Positions 33,352 through 45,845 of a stretch of DNA of 64,000 nucleotides are shown here, one piece after another. The position numbers were made by a program, and so were the translations under genes. Below the pieces are notes generated by a model. It saw only the letters and a list, made by a program, of their open reading frames with translations. It was not told the origin of the DNA and made no database searches. The DNA lies in NCBI GenBank assembly GCA_950295325.1, contig OX485807.1, positions 34,066,440-34,130,439 of the forward strand. Direction: 5' to 3'. Every line of letters starts with the position of its first letter. Within the stretch, counting starts at the first letter, position 1. Source of the DNA: Polytrichum commune. Its lineage: Eukaryota > Streptophyta > Polytrichopsida > Polytrichales > Polytrichaceae.

Positions 33352-34133
33352 AAAACAATGATAATGAATCGGACACTTAGATTTGAGTGGCATGTGGTCG
33401 GGTGCATATCTAAGAATCGACACTCAAAAAACACATTTCTTTACACAAGATTGGACTGCGTGCTCAAAACATGCTGACCATTCTAGGCTCAATAGTGAAC
33501 GTGAATTAGACAAACTTAGATGTGCACTTAACGAGCACGAGAACCTTCATTCGCATAGTGAATACGACGATGCTTGTACGGGCTCCGAAAACTACGAGAC
33601 TATGATAATGAAAACAGTGATAATGAATCGGACACTTAGATTTGAGTGGCATGTGGTCAGGTGCATATCTAAGAACCGACACTCAAAAAACACGTTTTTC
33701 TTTACACAAGATTGGACTGCGTGCTCAAAACATGTTGACCATTCTAGGCTCAATAGTGAACGTGAATTAGACAAACTTAGATGTGCACTTAACGAGCACG
33801 AGAACCTTCATTCTCATAGTGAATACGACGATGCTTGTACGGGCTCCGAAAAACTACGAGACTATGATAATGAAAACAATGATAATGAATCGGACACTTA
33901 GATTTGAGTGGCATGTGGTCAGGTGCATATCTAAGAATCGACACTCAAAAAACACGTTTCTTTACACAAGATTGGACTGCGTGCTCAAAACATGTTGACC
34001 ATTCTAGGCTCAATAGTGAACGTGAATTAGACAAACTTAGATGTGCACTTAACGAGCATGAGAACCTTCATTCGCATAGTGAATACGACGATGCTTGTAC
34101 GGGCTCCGAAAACTATGAGACTAGGAACGGCTA
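33352..34133. repeat. Three tandem units of about 260 bp
   Basis: The anchor 'aatgaatcggacacttag' occurs at 33363, 33622 and 33884, giving periods of 259 and 262 bp. Units are nearly identical (differences are mostly single bases and a T-run change 'cgtttctt'/'cgtttttctt'). Each contains a stretch that translates as SERELDKLRCALNEHENLHS, but unit lengths are not multiples of three and the frame breaks, so I treat it as a repeat that may derive from a coding fragment. Confidence 0.9.
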
Positions 34134-34690
34134 CAGGGGCGATTCGGATTTTGTTAATTATCTCGCACTAATTGCGTGTTTTCAATATTGTACGATACAC
34201 AAATAACATACGTCTACGGTAGCCCATCCCGCTTTTGTGTAGGCCTTCTTGTCCCCGAGCGGGGGTGATAGCCAAATGATTCACTTGAAAGGGCCTTCCA
34301 AGGACCAGTGCTCAAGAATAAAATCCACTTACGGTGCTAGGGAAGCCGGCCTCTTGTGCTTCGTGTACTTTGTGTGAATTATTGACAAAGTAGGGAGCCA
34401 TGAGGGTTTCACTTTTGGGCTCCAAAATACAACGATTGCCCTCCCAAATTGGGCCACATGCCTCGAGAATAATAAGTTGTTACACTTGTCATGCAATGCA
34501 ACCCATGGGACATGCCAAATATGCATCTTTAGTGGACCCCAAAACGTTAGTGAAATGCGAAGTTGGACTCGGTCGCATTATCATTCAAAAGCACATGTGC
34601 CAAATAGGTTTGGTGCATGAGGGAGGGAGAGAGAGAGACACAACTACGGTCTTTTGATACAAATGATAAAAATGTGTGAAGATGAGGGAT
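34134..34690. other. Intergenic
   Basis: No gene or clear repeat. Contains a short GA run near 34627. Confidence 0.35.
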
Positions 34691-34693
34691 TAC

Positions 34694-35180
34694 GGGCCAC
34701 TTCTCACACGAGCCAAGAGCCGTGACCATGAAATTGTGACAGCCCAAAAGAAAGTGTCCAAAGGCCGTCCCAAGACACCTCCAAAATCATGTCGTGTGGT
34801 CACGGACCCTCCAGTGTAGTGTGAAGTCACATGTGACCGGGCCCTCAACCAAATGCTATTTCAATGAATTTCTATTCAAGTGGATCCTCACACATGATTA
34901 AATAGAATAAATCAACGGTTGTGAGCGTTCGGAGTGCCGTAGTCTCCCGGTTTTGTGTTAGGCCTACCTCCAGGAAGTGGTTTTTGAAAATAATCCAAGT
35001 GACCATGAAACATGATCCATTGGATGCCATGTGGGAATCCATGTAGACTTTACATCCATCTTGCATTCTCATACTCCGATGGTCCCTCAACCGAACTTGG
35101 ACCGGCTCCGCCTTTTCCACTAACGAGAGTGCTTGAAATGTAATGGTCATGGGCTCTCAGTCTCGTGTGTGAAGTGGCCC
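34694..35180. mobile_element. PIF/Harbinger-like MITE, family A
   Basis: 487 bp. Left end 'gggccacttctcacacgagc', right end 'ctcgtgtgtgaagtggccc'. Flanks are TAC (left) and TAA (right), a one-base mismatch of the usual 3-bp duplication. Interior matches the 41.1 kb copy closely. Non-coding. Confidence 0.85.
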
Positions 35181-35183
35181 TAA

Positions 35184-38100
35184 GACTCAAAGTTGTTTTT
35201 TGCCAAAGGAATAGATGTTAGGCAATTGTACAGTCAGCTATAGTGTCAAAATACCTTGACACCTAAGGAGCCATGTTGGGAGGAGAACAATCGGTGGTCA
35301 TGTATGCAACTTTTGAGCATTAATGTTATAAGTAGGTAGAAACTTTCAATAACTCGAGGAAGGATATTGAATGCTATGAACAACGTGGTGAATGTCATTT
35401 GTAGTAACTACGATTATTTTGACCTTGTCCGAGTCGAGAGGTTGGCTACAAGTGAAAGGTCACTTGCATAGATAATAGACAAACATGTGAAATCCAAACA
35501 AAATTTGCCTTTCATCGTCTAATTCCTCACAATCTATGTTGGAGAAATTAGTAAGCTTATGGTGTGCCGCGAGAAGTTGAATTCGTAAGGGAAGGCCAAA
35601 CTTGCTTTGAGACCACATATATGTATGTGTTTTATATGTAGTTTTGGATGGTAATCTTCATCTACTTTCAATTGTAATTGCTTACTATGAGCTATACAAT
35701 CAAACAACCAAATTATAGACCTTTAACTTAGAAATGTGGTTTGGCCTATTGTCTCAAATCTTTTACTTTGGTTGTAGTCAAGTAAAAGACAACCATATGA
35801 TAATAACTTAAACTGAAATCCAATATATAAAAAATTGATCACCATGTAAGGGTGAGTGCACTAAAATTTTAAGGTCTATTGAATGCGATCAATTAGTATG
35901 AGACAATCGACTATCCCAAAGTGCTCTTGCTTCTGGTGAAAATACTCCAATGCAAGACAATTGACAAAGGTTGTGCATGTGCATGTGCCTGTGAATGTCC
36001 TGATAAAACGAACTCATTGCTAGACTATCCTCATGGTTGAAAGTTTTTTTTATAAAAAAAAGTATGAGTGACAATCACAATTGCATGTAGTGCTCTTTGT
36101 GAGACCTTGGGCAATTTAATTGGGAGATAACCTACATAATTGTTAGTTCATCCCTTCCATAACTATGTTTTCATCCTAATTAAACTTATTTGATACACTT
36201 GGCCATTATCACCTTTTAAATCTTCTCGAAGTGTTTCCTTGGATGTTTTTTTCCTGACCAAAATCTAAACTACAAAGAATGACGGCATGAGCCCCCCATA
36301 CCTTGGTAGAAATTGCCTCATGTTATGTTGCAAATCACTTTAGTTTGTTGAATACTAGGAGGTTGCATTCATTCAACACCACGATGTCTCATAAATGTCT
36401 TGCCACGCGAGATGGATTAACCAACAAACGAGTGACATGTGTATGTGGCTTGGGTAATCATTGATTAACGGTGTCATAATAGAATATGGGGAGCGATTGC
36501 AAAGCATTATTATTGGCATGGGACATGGATCACTTAGAAGCCCCTCTCCCCGCCGGGCCGGCAATATGCATGCACAACCCAATCGAATCCAAGCCATTAT
36601 CAAATGGATAACAATGATGAAATTTAATGGTAAATTCGTTGCCGTTTCTCCGCATTGGAACATCCATACAAGTGAAACTTAGGGAAGAAAAGCTCTTCTT
36701 GAGCATGGCCATGACTAGACTCGTGTTAAACGCACTTTGGTAGCCGTAAATGATGATGAGTGCATTGTATCACAAATATCCCGGGTTGTATGATTCGCAT
36801 GTTATTTTTGCAAAGAGAATTGAACTTCCAATGATCATGGGTGGCGTGTGTTGCATAATGTTATAAGTTAGATTCAATTATTGAATCCTCGTCAATCACA
36901 AGGCTAGAATTTTATACTCTCGTCACAATATTATTACTACACGTGACAAAGTATTAAATGTCTATATTCTCAACAAGGAGGTCCGCTAGCATACAATCCA
37001 TTGTACTTTCATAGCTACTACTATTGCTCAAAATCATTTGGACACAATATGCCCCAAACGAGACCAAAATTAGAATGCTATTCTTTGACTTTCACTATCA
37101 TGTTAACAACTTTTGTGATATTGTGACATTCTTCAAATTTCATTACCAATCTAGGTTAGAGTTTTGTGGTGAACTAGTCCATTGTGAGGGTGTAAATCAA
37201 TCCATCGGGAGGATGAAAAATCAAGCACATTGAAGTGTTTTGAAGCACGGTGTTTTTAATTTTGAGTTTTCTTATCTTTTTAAATGTGAGATAACATTTT
37301 TTTTTGTAACACGTAGTCGTTTGTTGGTTTATAGCGCATGTCAATTCTTAGTTCTATTATAGTCACCAAATTTGTAGACGAAACCCTTGACATCCGGCTA
37401 GCAATATTAAATGAAATGTCGACAATTGTACCTCACTTTTCCCAAGTGGCCTCATTCAATATGGAACTATTGCAAGACGCGGACAATGCACCATAGATCC
37501 TAGAATACCGGTCCATGGGTCAGCCTCACTGAACACAAGACATGTGTTGAAGAATGTTATGGAGCAATTTGACTTCAAACACTTTTAGATGTTTGTAAGT
37601 AGTTCAATGGGGATCTAGTGGCATAAATTGGCCTTCGACCTTTAGGAGATTTTTTTACCAAAGCTCCTTCTTCTGTGATGGATGAGAACTTTGCATACAT
37701 ACTACGAAACTCCAACCATAAACTTGGGTCACCATACGTGTAATGGCATCTAGCAAACACATGTTTGAATAGAACACATTAGATAAAAATTAATCAATTA
37801 GTATTAGAAATGAATATTAAAATATAATAGATTTGAATAATGTACAATACAACATAACATTTTGTGTTTATGATATTTACATGTTGACATGGAATACGCC
37901 CAAATATACTATATATTTGGTGATCATGCCACATATAATAATTAGGGTGTCCACCTAAATCAATGCATGGAAATTAAATAACTAAAGGTTTGGACCTACA
38001 CCTTGAAAGGTGCCTCGATTTATCATAAAACTATACCATAATGGACTATGGAGTAGATTTCACAAAGGCATGATTAGTTACTCTAATGTACGGCGTGGAA

Positions 38101-38657
38101 TCAAGGAGTTACAATGTAATTTAGTATTGGGTCTAATGCATTCCATGTGTAAGATACCCCCTCCAATTCATGGTCCTTGGGAATTTTTTTGGGATGTAAA
38201 AGGACACTTTACCCCACGCAGAAATCTTGTGTGTAGTACTTTGTAACTACAAAGACTCAATAATGTTAATAAACTATGTACATATCAACCTTTACTTTTA
38301 TTTTTTTTAAATTGAATAAATAACTTTGCTTCATCATCATCATCATCATCTCACAAGTGTTATTTGAGTTACTAAGTGTATCAACCCGTAGTAGTTCATT
38401 GTCAAGTGCCCGACTTAACCTTGGGAAGAGGCAAAAATTCGTATCCGTACTCATACGACTCGATACAACCATGACAGATGATGCATGAACCAAGTTGTGT
38501 AGGTATAAGACATTAATCAAGGAGATCAGGGGAGGAGGGTTACATCGGTCAAATCCGACGGTCGAGAAAGCACAAGCAACGTGGCCTCACCAGAAGCCAG
38601 AAGCTACTTTCATCGCCCATAGACTTCTTCTCGACACTATCAAGTTGCAACCTTTTT
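35184..38657. other. Intergenic, no supported gene
   Basis: About 3.5 kb of A/T-rich DNA. Short ORFs at 36.4-36.7 and 37.6 kb have no recognisable motif. A (CAT)n run lies near 38,333-38,350. Confidence 0.35.
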
Positions 38658-38804
38658 CATAACATTATTTAGATCCATAAGTGTGTTATGTGGGACTGAC
38701 AATATTTTACAAAATATTCCCCACATTCAGACTGAATATGAGAAATATTCTGCATAATATTGTCAACCCCACATAACACACTTATGGATCTGAATAATGT
38801 TATG
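38658..38804. mobile_element. 147-bp near-perfect foldback element
   Basis: Two arms of about 73 bp are reverse complements: 'cataacattatttagatcca' at the left pairs with the right end 'tggatctgaataatgttatg', and 'taagtgtgttatgtggg' with 'cccacataacacactta'. Only a few mismatches near the centre. Looks like a foldback MITE. Flank duplication not clear. Confidence 0.8.
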
Positions 38805-39666
38805 TTAATCTTGGATTTGGAAATAATTTGTGAAATGGGAGCATGTGGGGAGGATTGCTTGACAACTTCCCCGGGCTCAAAGGAGTTGTCAAATTGTCAT
38901 GGGACCTTCTCTTATATAGGTCAAACTCAAATTTAGTTCGAATGCGAGTATAAAGAGTATCCCAAATGACCTTTGTGAGGATAGTTCTTTGTACATACAC
39001 GGGCGGGCCCATGGCATAAGACATTATTGCTAATTAATGTTATGTATTAAACAAGATAGCTTTAAATTAGATAAGAAACGATGTGGAAAACCACACCAAA
39101 TCACATGGTGTAAGTAGGCAAAATTTTCTTATCAAGAATACAAAGTTTTGCTCTTGACATGTCAATCCCAAGTGTCTCCATCCAACAAGCTAAAAGTTCC
39201 ACATGGTGCAAAATCTCCTAGCGGAGATATATTTGACCAAAATGTAAATCTCGTTGTACAAAAACTTGTACATACTATAAAATGGTAACATTTGTCAAAG
39301 GAAAGTTTATGATAAACCCAAATGAAAACCCATTGGCTTGAAACCCACAAAACCATAGCTCAAACTTTCGACATTCCTAAGCAACCTTCATGAGAATACC
39401 TAGGATTTTGACGTAAAACAAGTACATATTTACCAAGAACTTGCCATCGAGCACCGATCAAAAAGCACCATCTAAGCAATGTTGGTAACCATGTTATTTT
39501 TTTAAATGAAAAAAAAAGTTGAAATTTCAAAGTTTAAAGTGGACTTGAGTCAACATGCGTGAGGAAGAGGCTCCGTGCCAATGAGGACTTTTTTTTCAAG
39601 CTCCTAATCTTTGAGCTCTCCACCTACTCTAGTGTGAAGAGGCAGTATGTAAGCTTAATAAACAAA
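38805..39666. other. Intergenic
   Basis: A/T-rich, no gene or boundary seen. Confidence 0.35.
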
Positions 39667-40190
39667 ACTACACTAAATATGGTATTTTGTGTTACCAATT
39701 CTATTTTCTTGCTCAATATCAATTGTAAACTACCCGTGTCGTGTCACCAACACTAAATGCAAACTTAAGATTATTTGTCTTTTTATTTTGTTTCTTTTTT
39801 TTGCACAAATTGAACATTCAATTGCAAAGAAGAACCAACAACATCCACCTCAAGAGAACCAACGCAATTCGAGGGGAAATCAAGAAATAATGCCCACTTA
39901 ACATTATTTGTCATTCATTGTAACTTTTTTTCGGTATTATAGATCTACAATATTGCAATTATTGTCACTTGCCACGTGATTGTTCATCCAAGCTTCAATC
40001 ATCCATGACAAGGTTTCATTACAAAATTGTTACGATACAAAATATATCAAACTTTATGTTCAATAATTGGCATGGATTTCATCCAAATTTTCAATCATCC
40101 ATGACAATATTTGTAACCTCATTCACAAGAAGTGTCATTAGGAAAGCTACCACAATGACGTATGACACTAAATACAATATTCGATGTAGT
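39667..40190. mobile_element. MITE family F, copy 1
   Basis: Terminal inverted repeats: left 'actacactaaatatggtatt', right end reverse-complements to 'actacatcgaatattgtatt'. Shares interior with 60,201-60,564 in inverted orientation (both contain 'caatcatccatgacaa' and a 'gtgtcaccaacactaaat' motif). Confidence 0.7.
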
Positions 40191-41140
40191 CCAAGAGCAT
40201 GTATTTGACGTAGCTCGCTAGTTTCTAAGCTTCATAAATGTCATTGATGTAATCCTAAACGTTGTGTCGGTAAGGTTCCAACCTTCGAGCCTACAATACG
40301 ATGGAATGGGCCCACATCTCAACACACAAAACACTTTGAGCTCCGATCCCGCCCAACACATTGTGCGTGGTATTGTGTTGTGTTGGAAGGACCACCTTGA
40401 TTTGTGATATTATTTGCTTTCACTCGCAAGTTCATTGAATTGCACCGGAGTTCGACTAGTATATAGGTGAATGCACGGTACCAATAATCAACTTCAATAA
40501 TGGTATCAAAGAGCCAGCCCACGGGTATATATCAAAATTGAAGACGAGTCAAATATTCATATTTGATGGATATCTTAAGGTGAGGGAATGTTTCTATACA
40601 TGTTATGTGAGGTCAGTTAGCATTCTGAACCATATTAATACTAGGACGATTTCACCTGGTTACGAATGTCATAACATGGCATATATTCAAACACCCATAT
40701 CACAATGGTTCCCAAAAAATGAGAAACCCTCAATATAGATACCCGGATGATACTATTAAAAAAGGGAAAAAAAGAGGATAAGAATCCAACGTTGGTTTGC
40801 ACCGCATCATTGACCATGGGTTGATGAAGCATTGTCCTATCCGTGCTTGGAAGTTGACTCACGGGACTCTTGGAAAGCTACAATCGGTCCGATTATTGAT
40901 TGTTGTTCTTTCCAATTATCTTCATCCTCTCCTCCACTCGTGCGAGTGTCTCCCTTTCAAAATGGCCTTGGATGCCTTTGTTCCTTCGATTTTGTCTTTA
41001 CAAAAAAACACTCTCAAACATATCCGAACTTTTTGGGTGGGGACATGGTGCTTTTGGCAACACCTTGGTGGATCCATGGTGGCACATCGTTGACAAGTCC
41101 TCATTTAATACAGTGTGTGGGCCTTATGTGGTCAATCCTC
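40191..41140. other. Intergenic
   Basis: No supported gene. Overlapping ORFs near 40.8-41.1 kb lack motifs and partly enter the MITE that follows. Confidence 0.35.
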
Positions 41141-41143
41141 TTA

Positions 41144-41642
41144 GGGCCACTTCGCGCACAAGCCAAGAGCCGTGACCGTGAAATTGTGAGAGCCCAAAAG
41201 AAAGTGTCCAAAGGCCGTCCCAACACACCTCCAAAATCATGTAGTGTGGTCACGGATCCTCGAGTGTAGTGTGAAGTCATATGTGACCGGGCCCTCAACC
41301 AAATGCTATTTCAATGAATTTCTATTCATGTGGGCCCTCACACATGACAAAATAGAATAAACTAACAGTTGTGAGTGTTCGGAGTGCCATGGTCTCCGGA
41401 TTTTGTGTCAGACCTACTTCCAAGAGGTGGTTTTTGAAAATAATCCAAGTGACCATGAAACATGATCCATTCGGTGCCATGTAGGAATCCGTGTAGATTT
41501 TTCATCCATCTCATATTCACGTACTCCGTTGGTCCCTCAAACGTAGTGTGAAGCGGACTTGGACCGGCTCCGTCTTTTCCACCAATGAGAGTGCTTGAAG
41601 TGTAATGGTCACGGGCTCTCGATCTCGTGTGTGAAGTGGTCC
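41144..41642. mobile_element. PIF/Harbinger-like MITE, family A (reference copy)
   Basis: 499 bp with TTA at 41141-41143 and 41643-41645. Ends: 'gggccacttcgcgcacaagc' and 'tctcgtgtgtgaagtggtcc', inverted repeats about 36 bp long. Best-preserved full copy in the window; used to define the family. Confidence 0.92.
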
Positions 41643-41645
41643 TTA

Positions 41646-43002
41646 ATGGGACTCCTATATGTGAGTGCTATGTGATGGGGCTTTTAGTTAAGATTAGGCA
41701 TTAAAAAAAAAAAAGCACGTGTTATGATGAGATTGGATCACGTGCTAGGAACTTTATAATAGTTGTAGGTTTGCTTGTTAACAAAATTAGTAGGGCTTAA
41801 CATGTCATCGCTTCAAGAGTAACAAAATTTGCACTTTCAACGCCTGTGACTTTTTGCATGGCATGTCGGATTTGAAACTTAAACTATTAACATGCGTGAT
41901 TCGCAATTGCGGTTAAGCATATATGAAACAATTCATAAGGTAGATGTGTGTTATTCATATACTTTTCTCTCTAAACCCGCTTATTGCAGAATATGATAGA
42001 TGCAATAAGTGGGGTATGAGTAGCAAATATGGATCATGCCCATAGTCAACTTACCTCACATAATGTAACTCAACGATGTGGGCCCACATAATATAATATT
42101 AATAGTCGGATGATGGGAGTTTAGTTTTAATCTAAGTCTTCCTACACAACTTTTCGAGCATTCAAGTAGTGTATTATGAGGGTCCATGGGACAAGAGTTG
42201 CATGTTGAGTAATATTATGCATGATTTCTGGACCTCGTATGGATATCTTATTCAATATCAGAATGAAGATTCTTGTGCTCAGTGAGAGGTCATATAGGTC
42301 TCCTCAATTATGTTCACTATTGAACCTAGAATGGTTAGTGTGTTTTCAACACATAGTCCGATGTCCTTGGAACATATGTCTTTTTGGTGTTCGTTGTTAG
42401 ATCCATGCCTAACCACATACTACTCAAATACGGGTGTCCATATCATTGGTACTTTGGATTTAGGCACATTTATAGTAGCGTAAATACTAATCAACCATTG
42501 GATCAAGGTATATTGTATGTGACAAAGCATGTTGGTGTGAAAATGCTAATTTTTCGAGGTGATAATTAGGATATTGCAGAGGGTTTTGACTAGTTAAAAA
42601 AAAGTGACAAGTGACACTTTTGCTCAAATTTTGAATTGATGTGTGTTAAACATACTATTCACATATGATATGCATGGAACATGCACTTATGTAATTTCAA
42701 ATACCAACATTGCATCTCGTTGTGCGAGTTGAGCATAATCAACACCCATATACCCCTGGCATGTGACTTCAATTCAAGCATGTTGATGACATTGGCTCCT
42801 ACTATATTTGCTAATCCAAGAAGAAGAAGAAGAAGAAGAAGAAGAAGAAATGATTCCCATGTTGCCACCGGTGTGAATCGTACTCTCGTTTCATCTTTGA
42901 GTTACTCGAACTACATACGTAATTCTAAAATGGGCATGATGAGAATCATAGACCTTGAATAACATTGTAAGGATTGATAGGTTAACAAATTGAATATGCA
43001 CA
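41646..43002. other. Intergenic with old repeat and (AAG)n
   Basis: No gene. About 42,240-42,480 is an older copy of the repeat at 9.4-9.6 kb. An (AAG)n run lies at 42,818-42,850. Confidence 0.4.
42818..42850. repeat. (AAG)n microsatellite
   Basis: Eleven AAG triplets. Confidence 0.95.
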
Positions 43003-43005
43003 TAC

Positions 43006-43083
43006 CAGTAGTAGAAAACTCAGCCCAAAAAAACCGTAGCCGAAATCGGCTACGGTTCTTTTTGGCATGGTTTTTTACTAGTG
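43006..43083. mobile_element. 78-bp CACTA-type micro-MITE
   Basis: Near-perfect hairpin: right end reads inward as 'cactagtaaaaaaccatgcc', left end as 'cagtagtagaaaactcagcc', and the apex is aaccgtagccga/tcggctacggtt with a 2-nt loop. CACTAGTA-type ends are typical of CACTA (En/Spm) elements. Flanked by TAC at 43003-43005 and 43084-43086, the 3-bp duplication that family makes. Too short to encode anything; moved by another element's transposase (inferred). Confidence 0.85.
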
Positions 43084-43086
43084 TAC

Positions 43087-44332
43087 AAGTTGGTCTATGT
43101 CTGACTTGACCAGGGGCAAACCCTTGGGTTCCAACTTCCCATATGGTTAGTTGAAAATATTTGGTGCACCCGAATACTTCCATTATGATTTAAGTGGACC
43201 ACAAAGCTAGAAATCAAGTGCTAGGAAAGTCACCCTTTCAAGAATTATTCCTACCTTAGGCGGTTTAACCTATAAATCTATGTGGGATCTAGACTAAGGC
43301 CTTGGCTTTAAGCCACCTATACTAATTAGTTATGTCATGTTCTAAATCAATGGGGATGTGGGCTTGGTGCTAGAGGCATCCATTACAATCACCTACTTGA
43401 ATCAAGTTGGCACTTTGTTTGAGCATGTTTGCAAACCACTATTTATTCTTGCCGAGGTATACATATACACGTGTAATTGCTATTTCCAACTACCATAGCA
43501 ATAAGCAATCTTAGCACAAATCAAATGAAAGTTTGAGCAAATTGCCATGTGTCGCTTTTCTATTAGCTATAAGGTGTACAACATTCCATGTGTTACCTCA
43601 AAAAAATTAGCATTGTAGCACCAAAGTGCCAAACATGCTTATCAAATTTCACCTATGATAATACATCATCATTTTTGCTTAGTAGGTACACTAAATAGTC
43701 CTATTAGTGTGGACAACAATAGTTTTCTAGAGCCCACACAAATCTACATGTAATGAGAATTAACGTTGGTCATGTTAATTCTCAAACTCACGTCAAACCT
43801 CTAGTTTATAATTAGTGTTGGTTGCATTGGTTACTCATCTAACAAATTGATGAGGATGAAGGTTTTAATTTATGTTATTTTTTTATGTAAGGTGATTATA
43901 TTGTTTTACGTAAGGTGTTGCTTGGAAGTCTTAAAGAAGACTCATGGTCTTGGACCCACATTATTTGCACCCCAACTAGAGAATTAGAGTGGCTCACATT
44001 GATTGTTTCCACACTGATAGGACTACTTAGTGTAGTTGGGTAGAGAAAGAGAAGCTTAGGAGAAGAGGTTGACTTTGAGCTGGCATGAAAAATGGATGCT
44101 TTGTAGGTTAATTCATATGAACATTTGTATTATGAGTATTTCTCCAATCAAGCCTGGGGTAATTGACATCATGACTCTATGAGCTTGTGTGATTTGATAG
44201 TGAATATACAACATGCATATTCTATGCGTGTTGATTCCAAGATGCCCCCACTCGTCCAGTGCCAAGAGAGTCCAAACTTGTTGACTTCCTTGGATCAAAA
44301 ACAATGAAGGGTGTTCTTGCATCATGTTACAA
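43087..44332. other. Intergenic
   Basis: No gene. The first 150 bp relate to 11.5-11.6 kb. Confidence 0.35.
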
Positions 44333-44751
44333 GGGCCGGTCCACACGGGTCCTAAGTCCCAAGTCACTTAGGTCAATTTGTGCAATCTTAGCCATTGAGA
44401 GCATGGAAGTTTGGACTTAAATTATTACTCCACACATGATCCCAGGTCCTAAGAGCCAAGCATGACATGAATGTCAATGTGGCAACACTTTTTGGAGGTG
44501 AGGCTTGGGACTCACGTTGAGAGTTGGGCCAAGCAAAATGCTTGACCCAACTCTCATCACAAGTCCCGATGATGTTTTGCATAAAATAATCAAGATCCGA
44601 CTTTAATAAATACAAACTGTACTTTAATGAATATAAGCCATACTTTAATGGTTTCTTAGGCTCAAAAGTTGGAACTTGACCTCCATGTTGGGACTTGTTG
44701 ACTAAGTGGGACTTGGGACTTGGGACCATGTGAACGAGAGAAAAGGGATTG

Positions 44752-44966
44752 TTATATGCGAGCATACCCCTCATCCATCCAACATGAAATGTTGACTCTC
44801 TGTAAGTTTGTTGCTAATTCATCTCAAATGACATCCAATAGACTAATTAAAGATTATTAAAGCTAATTGTAGTATCAAATAAACTAAAAAAATAACAATC
44901 AAGTTGCATGCCATTTTAAGACTTTTATGTTGGATGGTTGAGAGGTATGCTCGTATGCGATATATC
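44752..44966. mobile_element. Small inverted-repeat element nested in family C
   Basis: Arms of about 35 bp: left 'tatatgcgagcatacccctc' continuing 'atccatccaacat'; right arm is its reverse complement ('atgttggatggttgagaggt' onward). About 215 bp in total. Confidence 0.65.
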
Positions 44967-45566
44967 CCTCTCTCCATGCAAACCCTAAGTAAAGATTATT
45001 TGTCCCCACTCACATCTTTTGTATGTGAGAAATTGGTTGCCCATATAAGAAGAATGTTGGGTTAGGCATGTATATATTCATGTGTGGCTACAACGCGATC
45101 TTCTTCATCTACATTGTACAACTTTAAGGTCAAGAGGAAATCATTAGTGCAATGCTCCATTATTTCCAATGTAAGCATCTATCACAAAGATAATTACGTT
45201 GTATTGAATAAATAAGCTTATCCTCGGAGTTTTGTCAGTGATCACGGATACATACATTGAATATTGTTGTACCTTGCATGTAATTAATTGGATTCGTTTG
45301 ACATTATATTCATAACATGATCAAACATGTGCTCGGGTACAACTATACCACAACTATCCATCAACTACCAAACTACATAAGAATAACGACCAAGAAATAT
45401 AATATTATCAAAAAAATTATTATTGAATAAATAATAATTATGAATGTAGCATACCATTAAGTCATATTGGAATATAAGATTACGATACATGTCCACAATT
45501 TTGTGTGTGCATTTATAGTGAGTACAACATGTGCTTGTCTTAGATGTAGAGGTACGCTTATTACAT

Positions 45567-45568
<2 letters not shown>

Positions 45569-45644
<76 letters not shown>
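45569..45644. repeat. (CT)n(TA)n compound microsatellite
   Basis: About 24 CT dinucleotides followed by about 14 TA dinucleotides. ORFs rich in RE or SL here are artefacts of it. Confidence 0.95.
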
Positions 45645-45650
<6 letters not shown>

Positions 45651-45845
45651 TAACTCGTATTCAACAACCATGCCTTCAAGAATCATGACATAGGCATCCA
45701 TGTCATCCTTGGGACTGAGGATTTGGGACCTAGTGTGAAGTGGTAAGTCCCACCTTCCATGCTCTCAATGGTTGAGATTACATGGATTGACCTCAAGTGA
45801 CTTGGATCTTAGGATTGGGACTTGGGACCCCATGTGAACCGGCCC

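Larger units (their letters stand above)
44333..45845. mobile_element. MITE family C ends enclosing about 1.5 kb
   Basis: Left end 'gggccggtccacacgggtcc' and the reverse complement of the right end 'gggccggttcacatggggtc' match and continue for about 95 bp ('gaccattgagagcatggaag'-like). An extra right-end-like sequence near 44,700-44,733 ('gggacttgggaccatgtgaa') suggests two nested or adjacent copies, not one 1.5 kb element. Flank duplications are not clear. Confidence 0.65.

Noticed and set aside
33352-34133. CRISPR-like array
   Set aside because: Only three long adjacent units with no unique spacers, in eukaryotic DNA.
33383-34206. Tandem ORFs in the 260-bp array taken as a gene
   Set aside because: Unit lengths of 259 and 262 bp break the frame and no domain is visible.
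45365-45688. Arg-Glu-rich and Ser-Leu-rich ORFs
   Set aside because: Translations of the CT/TA microsatellite.
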